A stretch of 53,256 nt of DNA from Baffinella frigidus (GCA_026770585.1 MU646715.1:333493-386748); one strand, 5' to 3'; counted from the first letter of the stretch, positions 10,368 to 20,496 are shown. Made by a program: numbers and translations. The notes: generated by a model not told the origin, from the sequence alone.

Positions 10368-10584
10368 TTTAGGTCCTTTAGGTTCTTCGAGCTCCCAACA
10401 TAGGCGGACACCGGAACTTATCCTGCAGAAAGGCCATGCTTCCGTTCGGATCACATTCAGGCCCCCCGGTGCAGAAGGATCGCGGCAGAAACCGGCTAAA
10501 GGGTATCCTCATCGGGCATGTGAAGGTATACCAGCTGGTTCCTATGCTCACACACACACCAGGACAAAACAAGTCGGCTGAAGG
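10368..10584. repeat. Dispersed repeat R1, copy 2
   Basis: This direct copy matches 477-690, including GGTTCTTCGAGCTCCCA, GAAACCGGCTAAAGGG and ATCGGGCATGTGAAGGT. Differences include small indels that shift any reading frame. A short fragment of the same left end (TTTAGGTCCTTTAGGTT) recurs near 11,308. Confidence 0.65.
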
Positions 10585-12235
10585 CAGGTCCAATATGCGG
10601 TTTCACAGCTAGACGCTTCCGTAACGAGTTTAGGGTGTACATGTACGATAGGTACGATAGGGCACCATCCCAAGTCTCATGCTCCGTGATTTTTAGACGG
10701 CTGCAGTGAGCAGCCTCATGTTCCACTGGATCTGAAGATCAACTAGGGTTGTGTCCCGTGGTTTTGGCCGGGAAACGGGAAATGCTTATTTCCCGGTTCT
10801 GAAAACCTCCGGGAAATGGGAAATCCCGGGAAATCTGGGGCAAATCTCAATCCCGGGAAATAAGAAATCCCTCAAAATGCCTCTCCCCGGACGGGAACTG
10901 CCTCAACCTAAAGGTCCTAAAGGACCTCGGAATCAACCCCCTCTGACAAAGAGACCTACGAAGCTTCGTACATGACTTAAGGTTGTTGTCGCCATACCGT
11001 CTGCGTCACGGGCTTCCCGCAGGACGGCAGAGGCCTACTGTAGGGTCCTAGGTACCCCTGTACCCCTCCCCGGGACACTTTGGTGCTGATGGTGCTTTGG
11101 TGCTTTGGTGCTTTTATTTACACTCACGTCGAAGGCCACATCCCACCTCACTCTTGAGGAGTTGGGAGTAATCTACGGATGAGTTCCTGGACTCTACCCA
11201 TGCAGGTTCAGCCGAGTCTCCTTTGCCCCCTTTTCAGCCCCCCCTCTTAAAAAATAATAATATTGTTCTGTAGCATGTCAGTGAAGTACTGGTCTGCAGT
11301 GTCTGCCTTTAGGTCCTTTAGGTTTTAATTTCTCACATCATAGGTTCAGTGGAGGGGATGTTTGGGTCCCTTAGGATTTAAATGTTCTCAACATAGCCCA
11401 ACGGCGGAAAGCCTTTTTGCTGGTCCTTTCGGGTATTTCTTCTTCAGTGCTTTGAGCCATTTGATTTCTGGTCACTCTTTTTTTTTTTGAGGGATCGGCT
11501 GGGAGGCCAGGCCAGGTTTTCCTCAAGTATTTGGGGAGGCAGCGCCCCGGATGCGGTGCCAGGCCAGTCAGGGGGTCGTTCCGGAAGGGTTTGACGTGAC
11601 CGATCGGGGCGGTGGCAGCGTCGTTACGGGTTTTGTGTGGTGTGAGCGCTTCAAGTCGGCATGCTGCTCGGCCGAAGCGCCCTGGCCCATGTTTGGGCTC
11701 GGGGGGAGGTGCGTGTCCGGGGTCCGTGCCATTGTTCATTGCTCCTGGGGCTGGACTTTTTACTTCTGGGGTGTTTTGTTGGGTGGGGATGCCGTGAGTG
11801 TGAAGTGTGGCCGTCAGCTGATGTCACGTGTTTTGTCGTCCACCAGGCGGACGCTCCATATGTTGAGCGTTGGGTGGTGTTGGGTGATCGGGTGGTTGTT
11901 TTCCTTTTTCTTTTTCTTTTGGTTTTGGTGGTGCTAAAGGTGCTACCCATCAGGTTTTGCTGTGCTCGGGATGGTGGTGGGATACTGGGATCCATGCGGT
12001 CGCGGGCCCAAGGTGATGGGAGTTGCGTTTTGGTTTGTGACTTGTTTTATTTTGTTAGGGTGATGTTGTTTAAGGGCGGGGGTCCCGTTGTTGAGCCCCC
12101 CTGTGGGATTCCCAAGATCTGATGGTCCTCAGCATTTTGGTTTTGTTTGTAGAGAGGATCCGAGGGAGTGCCCTGTTTCCTTTCGGGTCAGGTGTCGTCT
12201 TCCAGTGCAGAGTCGTGTGGCAGGTCCGGTCGGTT
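10585..12235. other. No confidently supported gene; biased composition
   Basis: A run of CCCGGGAAAT-type motifs lies at 10,770-10,870. From about 11,400 to 12,130 the plus strand is G/T-rich and open in several frames; the longest are 153 codons plus (11661-12122) and 122 codons minus (11371-11739). They overlap on opposite strands, are low in complexity and show no motif I recognise. They could be exons of an eroded host gene or of a transposon, but I cannot support either. Confidence 0.35.
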
Positions 12236-12239
12236 TGGT

Positions 12240-13590
12240 TTAAAGGTTGATAGTTTGGGTTTTATGGTTTTAGGTTTCTGTGTGTGGTGTGTAGAGATGC
12301 GAGTTTTGGGGTTTATGTTTTATGGTTGGGAGTTTAGGGGTAGAGGTTTGGGGTTTGGGGTTCAGGGTTTGGGGTTTAATGGTTCAGGGGTTTTATTATA
12401 TATATATATTGTTTCCTTCTTTTTGTTTGAGGGTTGAGGGTTGATGGTTGGGGGTTGAGGGTTGGGGGTTGAGGGCTGGGATTGAATGTTGGGTGTTGAG
12501 GTTGATGGTTTGAGAGTTGAAGGTTTACGGTTTAGCTTGTGTGTTGGTTTAGGGTGTAGGGTTTATAGTGTAGGGTTTGGGGTTTAAAGGTCTTTGTGGT
12601 TGAGTTTTTTTGTTTTTAAATTATTTTATTATCATTATTTTTATTAGGGTTTGTGGTTGGGGGATGAGGGTTTGAGGGTTGGGGGTTGATGGTTAGGTGT
12701 TGAAGGTTGGTGTTTGGGTGTTGGTTGGTGAGGGTTTAGTGTTTAGTGTGTGGGGTTTAGTGTTTTAGGTTTAGTGTTTTAGGTGTTTGTAATGTTAGGG
12801 TATGGGGTGTAGGTTGTTTAGTTTGGGGTTTAGTGTTTTAGGTTTAGGTTTTAGGGTTTGAGGTTTGGGATTCGGTGTTTAGGGGCTAGGTGGTTAGGAT
12901 AGCTGGTTTGAGGTTTTGGTTTGGAGTTGAAGTTTCAGGGTTTAGGGTTTTGGCCATCATGATGTGGGATTTGTGTTTTTGTGTCAAGTTTTTTTTTAAG
13001 GGTTTCAAGGTTTCAGTTTGTGTGGTGTGGGGTTTGTGGTTGAGGGTGTATAGTTTTGGGTTTCAGGGTTTTGGTTTGGGGTTGAGGTTTAGGGTTTGGG
13101 GTTTGTGTTGAGGGTCTAGGGTTTAAGGGTATAGGTTTAGGGTTGAGGTTTAAATGTTTAGTTTTTAGGGTTTAATGAGTCATGTTTATGGTGTAGGGTT
13201 TGGGTGTTTTAGGGTCTCTTTTTAGGGTTTGGGGTTGTGGTTGCAGGGTTCATTGTTTATGATTGATGGTTTGAGGTTAGGAATTTCTGATGTAGAGTTT
13301 AAGGGTTTGGTTTTAGAGTTTAGGATTTAAGGTGTATGGTTTAGGGTCAGGTTTAGGGTTTAGATGTCGGTGGTTGGGGGTGCAGGGTTGAGGGTTGGTT
13401 CTTGGGAGTTGGGGGTAGGGGGTTTGAGGGTTGAGGGTTTATGGTTGAGGTCGAGGTTTCATTTTTAGGTTTCGGGATTTACGATGTACGGTTCAGGGTT
13501 TATGGTCTATGGTTTAGGGTTTTAGGGTGTCTTCTGTATGGGTTAGATTTTAGGGAGTAGGGTGCATTGGCGCAGGGTTTAGTGCTTAGG
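12240..13590 (+). repeat. Long degenerate TTTAGGG-like array
   Basis: About 1.35 kb of GGTTTAGGG, GGTTTGGGG, GGTTGAGGG and GTTTTAGG variants, the longest telomere-like block in the window. An A/T patch interrupts it near 12,400-12,415 and another near 12,615-12,645. Open frames here give low-complexity FGV/GL-rich peptides that reflect the repeat and are not proteins. Confidence 0.75.
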
Positions 13591-13736
13591 GTGTGTGGTG
13601 TAAAAGTAATTTCCGTCAACTTTCCCGGACGGGCCCGCCTCTGGACTGACGGGCCCGCCTCAGGACTGGGCCGTTGACGCACATGCAGACGCACCTATTT
13701 GTGCTGTTCTCTATTTGTGCTGTTCTCTCCCCCAGG

Positions 13737-13803
13737 AACAACCCTGTTCCGTGTTTTTAAACAGTTTTGATCAACCCTGTTCCGTGTTTTTAAACAGTTT
13801 TTT
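13737..13803. repeat. Tandem 33-bp duplication
   Basis: CAACCCTGTTCCGTGTTTTT followed by AAACAGTTTT occurs twice in a row, next to a duplicated TTTGTGCTGTTCTCT at about 13,697-13,730. Confidence 0.65.
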
Positions 13804-13969
13804 TGACGGCTGCAGTAAGTCGGGTTTTTTAGAAGGCTGTAGTATTCGTTTTTAGACGGCTTGGTTGTTCAAACATGTTGGAAAAGGTGCTCAGTAGTAA
13901 ACATCATTGCCGCTGCTGAGCGAAGTGGGGGAATCTATGATACGGTTTTTACACCCCCTCTCTCAACAC

Positions 13970-14055
13970 GTGGCGCGAAGCGCTACGTGTTCAGGCGCGA
14001 AGCGCCGTGGCGCGAAGAGCCACGTGTTTACATGGCGCGAAGCGCCACGTGTTTC
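13970..14055. repeat. GGCGCGAAGCGCCACGTGTT short tandem repeats
   Basis: Four variants of GGCGCGAAGCGCCACGTGTT lie in a row; each contains the internal palindrome GGCGC...GCGCC. Plus-strand open frames across it are driven by the repeat. Confidence 0.6.
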
Positions 14056-14237
14056 AAACCGCGAAACAGTGCGGCCCTCAAGATCCGTTCAGTCTCAGGA
14101 GCCGATCTTCGGATTCGGCACGTGCGCGGCGAAAAGACGTGGTTCAGTGTCCCGGTCGTTCCTGTCTACAGACGGACCACCCCCCCGCGTTTGATTTGAC
14201 TACGTACCGGTACATACATGTACGATCATAGGCCCCC

Positions 14238-14268
14238 CCTACGAAGCTTCGTACGAAGTTCGTATGAT
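14238..14268. repeat. ACGAAGCTTCGT palindrome copy
   Basis: One full ACGAAGCTTCGT unit plus a partial one, related to the arrays at 905-1020 and 4995-5095. Between here and 14,815 the sequence holds a direct repeat (AGTAGTAAAGACTGCTCAAA... near 14,442, with TAGTAAAGACTGCTCAAATT near 14,626) and no supported gene. Confidence 0.5.
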
Positions 14269-14882
14269 ACCGTCTACAGAATACATGTACAAAACGGTGG
14301 CCCCACCCCGGGGGGTTAAACAGACGCCGGCAGGATCAGCATCCACCGGCCCCGGGCGCGGCGTTGTTCCAAAAAAAAAAATCCTGTAAGATCTTATCCT
14401 AATCAAACGTGCGCCAGTAGTAAACATTAGGTAAATATTGCCACAGTAGTAAAGACTGCTCAAATTCACGCGACCCCCCGCAGGTACGTGCTCATACGAC
14501 CTTTCGAGTAGCAACGACTGTAGTAAATATCGAGGGCAAAAAAAAGTCACGAACGACTCCTCGGACGAGGCGTAGCCCGGTCATTGTCCAAGATGGCCTT
14601 CTATGTATTTGGCTTACACGCCTCGTAGTAAAGACTGCTCAAATTGACGCGACCCCCCGCGTGAGTAGTAACGACTGTAGTAAATATCGAGGGCAAAAAA
14701 AAGCCACAAACGACTTCGAGGCGTACCGGTAGCCACGAGGTGGTCATTATTCCAGTGATGACATGACGGTCATTGTCCCAGCCAGATGGCCTTCTAAATT
14801 AAGGTGCATCGGTACCACAGACCTCCCGGTACGCAACGGTCGGATTCCCTTGACACGCCCCACCTAAGAGTTCTTCGACACA

Positions 14883-15280
14883 ATGTCTCCCCACTCGCAG
14901 CTCGCCATCCTTCACATGCTTGCGAACGCGGACATCGACCGCAAGAACCCCTCGGTCGCCACCCTCATCCGGACGATGGAGAAAGACTCATCCACCAAGA
15001 ACACCACCATCTCTCGCACCTACACCGGCGAGTCTCCGGTTCTGGCGAAGCGCCGGCCGCCGCCGCCCGCCCGGGTTTCCAGCACCCCCGTGCTCCCGGA
15101 TGCACAGCCTTCTCCGCTGCGCACTTCCACGCGCCTGAGTGGGATGGACCCGCTTGAATCGACCAAAGCGCGCACGCCTCTGCGCCACCACCAAGGGGAA
15201 TGTCTCCGGCACGCTTCGCAAGCGCACATCGACCGCAAGAACCCCTCGGTCGCCACCCCCATCTGGACGGAGAAAGACAC
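14883..15280 (+). pseudogene. Truncated, rearranged copy of the 3406-4047 gene
   Basis: An ATG opens a frame closely matching the N-terminal part of the minus-strand 213-residue frame at 3406-4047. Shared stretches include KNPSVATLIRTMEK, TISRTYTGESPVLAKRRPPP and LSGMDPLES. After ECLRH the copies diverge. Here a second partial copy of an earlier segment (DRKNPSVAT, encoded again at about 15,226-15,262) has been added, and host-like sequence then ends at 15,274-15,281. The frame stays open to 15,731 only because it reads the antisense of the cysteine-rich gene that follows. I read it as a duplicated, internally rearranged and truncated gene fragment at the edge of the right-hand element. Confidence 0.65.
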
Positions 15281-15281
15281 G
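15274..15281. other. Junction between host-like and element-like sequence
   Basis: Host-type sequence (GACGGAGAAAGAC) runs directly into GGTGTGCACTCCG, the start of a 153-bp repeat of the cysteine-rich gene. The next repeat is preceded by GATGGACAC, so both sides share GAC(AC). This is microhomology of 3-5 bp. No terminal repeat is visible at the join, and no target-site duplication can be tested because the far end of the element is outside the window. Confidence 0.6.
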
Positions 15282-15545
15282 GTGTGCACTCCGTCGCACG
15301 ACCTTCGTCATCACCGAAGGTTCCCGCTGGGCATGGTGTGCAACTGCCCTGTGGTTCATTGTTGTATGTGCCGGCACTGCAGGTACTACAATTGGTCGCA
15401 CCTTGTTCATGCGACTCTGTACCCGATGGACACGGTGTGCACTCCGCTGCACGGCCTTCGTCATCACCGAAGGTTCCCGCGGGACATGGTATGCAACTGC
15501 CTCGTGATACATTGTTGTATGTGCCGACATTACAGGTATAACATA
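15281..15545 (-). repeat. Tandem 153-bp coding repeat (51 residues)
   Basis: Sequence from 15281 is repeated from 15434 with high similarity (GGTGTGCACTCCG, CTTCGTCATCACCGAAGGTT, TTGTTGTATGTGCCG). On the minus strand it codes a 51-residue pair of ephrin-receptor-like modules, with PCPAGTFGDDEGRA in each copy. Its length is a multiple of three, so copies can be gained or lost without breaking the frame. Confidence 0.7.
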
Positions 15546-16418
15546 CAGACGCGCCCGGGCCCGAGCTTGTTCCGGGCTGACAAGATACTACACTCTCATC
15601 GCCGAATTTCCCACGGTGTGGTTGTATTGTTCCAGCGGGCGACAACTGACAGCGCATCGCAGCGGAAGATTGCTGTGTATATGAACCGGGTGGGCATGGT
15701 ATACACTCCTGCGCACCGAAGATGTCGCTGAAGTTGCCGAGTCCGCATACGGGACACGTATAGTCGTAGTATGCGTCATTTGTGTCTTGTGTCGTATTCG
15801 CATAATGTATGTAGGTCCCTGGACGACAACCAATGGAACACTGACTTGGTGTGACGAACACTGCATCGATTCCCGCATATTGTAGAATTTCTGGGTACGA
15901 TGCGTTCATTGGTGGGCAATTCATGCATGCGATTTGGTATATATTAGATTCGGCAGTCGGCGGGTATGTGTAAGTGACCTGGTGTTTGCTACACGGTGGT
16001 GGTTGTCCGACAACTGTGTACTCATCGACCGCAAGGTTTACACACGTGGTGTTATCTACCGACGGCGCCTGGAAGGGGGTGCACCATACACATGGAGACC
16101 ACGCGTCGTCTTGTACTTGCATCCAGTGACAGTAGTAACGATGTCGTGCACTACAGTTGTGTGCAACACTGTCTAACTGCCAGCCGGGATTGCACACACA
16201 TTGATCAATCCCGATGGACCTTTCTTGGTTCGTTGTTGATTGGGTGAAGCATGGTGTGCAGACATTTTCAGATGTGTTTGATTCCGCCGAGGTAACCCCA
16301 TACGTACCAACATCACATGGGTTGCACATATTCGATTCGGTACCAATCCGGTCATTTGCATACATAGCTGCGATGACTTCAGTTCCTAGTCCACACCGCT
16401 GACACGCCATTTCCTGCG

Positions 16419-18059
16419 TTATCTGCCCGGGTTCATTTGTATTTGCACTGTACGTACCAACAGGGCATTCGACACATGCAATTGACCTGTTACCGGCGGT
16501 GTTGTTTTTGGCAAACGTGCCTTGGGGGCATGGGATACATATAGTCGCTTCAGTGACAACGTCGTTGTCACCACCCGATGCGTCGAGTACAGTCCCCATA
16601 GGACACACCTGACATGCCATTTCCTACCCACAGGACATATCTGACATGCAGCGTCTTCTGTTGTCTGCCCGGGTGCGTTTGTGTCTAGACTATACATGCC
16701 AGATGGGCAGTGTGTACACTTCGTCGGGACAGTAGTGGAATCACCGGTCGTACCAAACGTACCGACCGGACAGAGCATACACATTGCCGTCATATTACCA
16801 ACTCGACTATCGGTATCATTAGATGATACGAGTAGAGTGCCTATCTGACATTGTTGACACGCCATCTCCTGTGTTGTCGCGCCTGGTGGATTCGTGTCAC
16901 TGCTGTACGTACCCGGTGGACATGTCGTGCATGCCATATCAGAGCCATTTCCACCAATGACGGTTCCAAACGTTCCAACTTGGCATGGTGTGCACGCCCG
17001 CGTATCACTAGGCGCGGGAGTGAATGTACCCATGGGGCAGTTTGTGCAGATAGTAGTAGATCGTTTCTCATTCTGTGTAGTGTTGGAGGAATTGGCATGA
17101 TACATACCAGCTGGACAAAAAAGGTTGAGATCTAGCCACTCCCATAGCGTAAAATTCCTAAAAGGGCTCTCGTCGAGAGAAACAATCATGGGTGGTTCAC
17201 AAGGGGGGTCGTCCGGCAATGAACAGCAGCCAGGATTGGTCAATGTACATCCATACGATATCGTTTTCCGTGGACACTGCGCTGTGTAGTTGGTGCATCT
17301 TCCGCCATACATCCCCCCACACGAGTGAAGATACTCGCCGTCGGTGCATTGGGATGTAGCCTGTTCACTACAATTCACGATGATGGTGTCGAGCGGTTGG
17401 CAGTCCGCTTGGGTTTCATTGCGAGCGCCTAGCACATCGCTTGTCTGCATCTTTCCATTGACAATGCGACATGGCGTGCATTTTGCCATACCCTCTTGTA
17501 TGATCCCATAACTACCTGCCGGGCATTTACGACACGAACTTGCACCGCGAAGTGTGTAGGTGCCAATTGCACATTTGGTGCAGTTGGTTGATCCGTATTT
17601 GTGTGTGTATGTCCCGGGTATACACAAACTACATTCCGTCTGTCTTGAGCTGTTCTGATACTGGCCTGGGGGACATGGCATACAATTTGCACGACCGGTG
17701 TTGGCGTTGTAGAATCCTTGTGGACAAGGTTCACAGAAGCCAGTCGCGCCCTGTGACTGGAAATGGCCTGCTGAACAGGCAGTGCAACCGACCGACATAT
17801 TGTCGGCGGAAAAGAACCCCGGTCTACACGGACTGCACTTCAGTGCAGTTATATTGACGACACCCCCGGTTGTCTCGTTTGTTTCTGCAGTCTCGGTTTT
17901 ATCGACATAGTATCCGATGGAACAGCCAGTACACTGACCTGAGCTTTTATCACCATATCCGGTGCTTACAACATCAGCAACACCTGCAAGTGAGATGGAA
18001 ACAAAAGCACCCAATATTGATAAAAGTGTCCAGTGGTTGAGCTTGTGCCATGGTGCCAT
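16419..18059 (-). pseudogene. Cysteine-rich GCC2/GCC3 protein, N-terminal part, frameshifted
   Basis: I place the start at the ATG at 18057-18059, because the open frame upstream has only a TTG. It gives a signal peptide (hydrophobic core LLSILGAFVSISLAG) followed by about 450 residues of ephrin-receptor-like (GCC2/GCC3) modules, with CxxCPxGTY and CxPCxxGT spacing. Near 16,620-16,635 the modules stop in this frame and resume in the next, at EMACQVCPMG. The roughly 70 codons after that point, to the stop at 16419, have no module pattern. Intact modules lie on both sides and the join falls inside a repeat, so a recombinational deletion is likely. It is divergent from the gene at 18556, with 496 bp between. 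Secreted or surface role inferred from the family. Confidence 0.65.
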
Positions 18060-18555
18060 GAAAATCAATTTTACCAAACCCAGATAAGTTGACTTATCTA
18101 TCGTACACCGCAGGCACTACATTCAGTTGCATTTCAAATAAACTCAACCAATCAACTAATCCATGGGTCCAATATATATATATTCAATTATATATATGTC
18201 AATGTGTTGCAGATTGTTATACACATTGCTACAATGTGTCTCAATCTTTTCTGCTGGCCTTGTATCATGGTATACAAGTTGTTTGCATACATGTGTAAGT
18301 TCCTTCTGTTTGTTGTACACACATTGATATATGTAATGACATGTGGCCAATATCCTATACACGAAACACCGTACCTTCCAGATGTTAGTAATACTCACTT
18401 CCACCAACAAGTGTTGTACGAATGCTGACAGTGTTATACATAGAGAATAATGTAGACCCATCTACCAAGTTCACCATCATGCAGATGCGTTTACCAAGTT
18501 GGTGATCGGATGTATATTAAAGCATATACCACGTATATGCGGATCAACTATCGAC
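18060..18555. promoter_or_regulatory. Divergent intergenic region with AT tract
   Basis: Nearly 500 bp separate two divergent genes. The region includes an almost pure A/T stretch at 18172-18197, made of alternating ATATATATA either side of TTCAA. This could serve as a two-way promoter, although it is more than 110 bp from the left ATG. Short open frames on both strands have no recognisable features. Confidence 0.4.
18513..18520 (+). promoter_or_regulatory. TATA-like element
   Basis: TATATTAA lies 36-43 bp upstream of the ATG at 18556. Similar elements precede other genes of the right half at a similar distance. Confidence 0.45.
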
Positions 18556-18975
18556 ATGGCATTCTTGTTGACGGTTTTCTACTTGTTCATATTGTACACG
18601 GGATTTCTCTCCGTAATACTAGCACTCACTGCGAAACCTGGTACTGATACACACTTCGTGGTACAATCGTTGCTTAGTGGTATGTCTCCGATGACGACGC
18701 AGGGAATGTCAGAGGATTCAGATAGCGACGATGGTTATGACAGCGACGAATCGTTTTTCGATGAAATCGGCGGGACAGGCGGGAATAGGCGTGCATCTAT
18801 TTGTAGTGATACATGCGACCATACGCCGGACTGTGGAATCGATGAGGATGTGTGTCATACAGCGGTGTGTTCTGGCTCTGGTGACGACCACACAGATATC
18901 GAAGAAGATAATGAAGGCAGTATGCCGGTCAAGGTCCTTCTGAAGAGACGCAGAACAGATGCATATGGAGAGTGA
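18556..18975 (+). CDS. Small acidic single-pass membrane protein, unrecognised
   Basis: The ATG at 18556 is chosen over an upstream TTG because it places a hydrophobic segment at the very N-terminus. The protein has 139 residues. Residues 2-26 form one hydrophobic helix (LLTVFYLFILYTGFLSVILA), either a signal anchor or an uncleaved signal peptide. The rest is hydrophilic and strongly acidic, with DSDSDDGYDSDESFFDE near residue 55 and several cysteines around 80-105. It ends in a basic patch (KVLLKRRR). I do not recognise a family. It lies 101 bp upstream of the next gene on the same strand. Confidence 0.6.
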   Translation: MAFLLTVFYLFILYTGFLSVILALTAKPGTDTHFVVQSLLSGMSPMTTQGMSEDSDSDDGYDSDESFFDEIGGTGGNRRASICSDTCDHTPDCGIDEDVCHTAVCSGSGDDHTDIEEDNEGSMPVKVLLKRRRTDAYGE

Positions 18976-19020
18976 GTAGTCAGTAGTACGCACGCCCCTG
19001 TACCAAATTGTGGTATCTGG

Positions 19021-19027
19021 TATATAG
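19021..19027 (+). promoter_or_regulatory. TATA-like element
   Basis: TATATAG lies 50-56 bp upstream of the ATG at 19077. It is inside the extended open frame, which supports the internal ATG as the true start. Confidence 0.45.
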
Positions 19028-19076
19028 ACAACTGTTACACAGTGCGTTCATAATACGTTTAACCCAACTACATCAA

Positions 19077-20453
19077 ATGGAAGGAGTTCCTGCGGGGATT
19101 GGAGAGTATCCAGAAATGGTTCTCCCACACCGGTTGTCTAACACGTTGTTTCTACACCATTTGCGGGCATATGCAATTTTCATTGTCCATCTCGTTCCTA
19201 ATATGAGAGTTCAAATAAATTCTCTTTTGACGAAGCTTACGGAAAGCACACTTAATGACGACCGAGAGACTCAGGTACTATGCATAGCTATGTTGCTGGG
19301 GAAGTTCGAAGATAGTGCACGTGTGTGTGATAGTAGAATATGGCTTGCATCGAATATTGACAACCCAGTGCGGGTCAAGAACGAAGACAGGGCAATCGAG
19401 AACGCAACGGTAACGACTGCGAGGAGCGACTACCGGATGATTACACTTTGTATGACTCGGATACTACAGAATGTTGACGAAGTCGAAACTGACAACTTCT
19501 ACCAGTGGGGTGTTACAATGGGTTCCATTACTCCTACAACACAATTCGGACGAAGCTACCTCATGCAATATATGATCGACGAGTTTCAACTGAAGCTGAC
19601 CGATCAAGCTACAACGGCTATTCTACTGAAGCAACTTTACTCGCTATCCATGCTACTGGACCCGATTGATAAGTCTTCTGCAAGGCGGATCCGCATGTAT
19701 CATGCCAATATTACGCGCGAAAATGTACCACAATACGTAGTATCAGATGCTCTCACTAGTATGAACAAAATGTGTGTCGATGAAAGATATCGCTGGTATC
19801 GGTCATGGACAGCAATGCGGCGAAGGTCGGAGAGAAAGCATGCACATAGAGAGAGTATCGACCTCTGGACACACCTCGAAACGTTGTTTGAGACGTGGGG
19901 GACCATACTGCTCGACAAAGATTCGCTTTGTAAGGACCATTCGGACATTTTCTATGGGCTTGACGACCTTGAGACGTTGATGGGTTATAACAACCTGCAT
20001 AGGACGGAACACTATGCAACGCTGGTTATCGAAAACTACAAGTTGCGAGCGCGGTATAAGAATATGATCAACGCGCTTCTGCATTTTGCATACCAATGTG
20101 ACCTGCCCGGTAGCCAAGTTCTGTTGGATCGCCTGAATCGTGCAGACAAAGACGATGCCTTCGAACGAATCAAGTCGTGTAATGTCATATTGTCAATCCT
20201 AAGCCCTGCAAACACTAGGAAGTGGACTGCATATGCTGTGAGACAAAACCGTACACCAACCCGTAGTAAGAACAAGAATTGGATTGCATCGGATAAAACG
20301 CTTACAGACTTTTATGCAGAAAGAGGAACTGGCTGGGACCATAACTACGATGTGACAGCTCATTCGATCTGTCAAGGTGATGTTTTCGAACGACTCAGGG
20401 CATTTGTAAATTCTTGCAAGGCATTCCAATCTCGTGTAAACGATCATCTATGA
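19077..20453 (+). CDS. Unrecognised 458-residue soluble protein
   Basis: The first ATG (19077) gives 458 residues starting MEGVPAGIGEYPEMV; the frame extends upstream only from a TTG and across a TATA-like box. The sequence looks mostly helical, with many Arg, Leu and Tyr, no signal peptide, no obvious membrane span and no cysteine-rich modules, so it is unlike its giant neighbours. It is probably cytoplasmic, nuclear or a virion-internal protein (inference). I found no catalytic motif. It ends 43 bp from the tail of the minus-strand gene at 20497, so the two are convergent. A capsid-associated or tegument-like role is possible but unsupported; structure comparison would be the right test. 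Confidence 0.75.
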   Translation: MEGVPAGIGEYPEMVLPHRLSNTLFLHHLRAYAIFIVHLVPNMRVQINSLLTKLTESTLNDDRETQVLCIAMLLGKFEDSARVCDSRIWLASNIDNPVRVKNEDRAIENATVTTARSDYRMITLCMTRILQNVDEVETDNFYQWGVTMGSITPTTQFGRSYLMQYMIDEFQLKLTDQATTAILLKQLYSLSMLLDPIDKSSARRIRMYHANITRENVPQYVVSDALTSMNKMCVDERYRWYRSWTAMRRRSERKHAHRESIDLWTHLETLFETWGTILLDKDSLCKDHSDIFYGLDDLETLMGYNNLHRTEHYATLVIENYKLRARYKNMINALLHFAYQCDLPGSQVLLDRLNRADKDDAFERIKSCNVILSILSPANTRKWTAYAVRQNRTPTRSKNKNWIASDKTLTDFYAERGTGWDHNYDVTAHSICQGDVFERLRAFVNSCKAFQSRVNDHL

Positions 20454-20496
20454 GACACATTACTGCGATAGATAGGTGGATGGATGGTCATGTTTA

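Larger units (their letters stand above)
14965..16620 (-). pseudogene. Cysteine-rich GCC2/GCC3 protein, C-terminal part, truncated by junction
   Basis: This frame continues the gene that starts at 18059 after a frameshift near 16,620-16,635. Residues encoded from 16,620 down to 15,281 are dense in ephrin-receptor-like modules (CxPCPxGTxxxxxGxxxCxxC), the GCC2/GCC3 family, as in secreted or surface recognition proteins. The last roughly 105 codons (15,280-14,965) are not related: they are the antisense of the host-gene copy at 14,883-15,280. The natural C-terminus is therefore missing and the present stop is accidental. No membrane anchor is visible. Whether the frame is expressed is unknown. 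The protein most likely acted outside the cell or on a particle surface; that is inference from the family. Confidence 0.6.

Noticed and set aside
11371-12122. Overlapping frames of 114-153 codons on both strands
   Set aside because: Biased G/T composition alone can keep these open; no motif or second copy supports them.
12168-13111. Gly/Phe/Leu-rich plus-strand frames
   Set aside because: They are translations of degenerate telomere-like repeats.
15281-15731. Plus-strand frame continuing from the host-gene copy
   Set aside because: Beyond 15,281 it reads the antisense of the cysteine-module gene and is open only because that gene's frame is regular; the peptide has no independent support.
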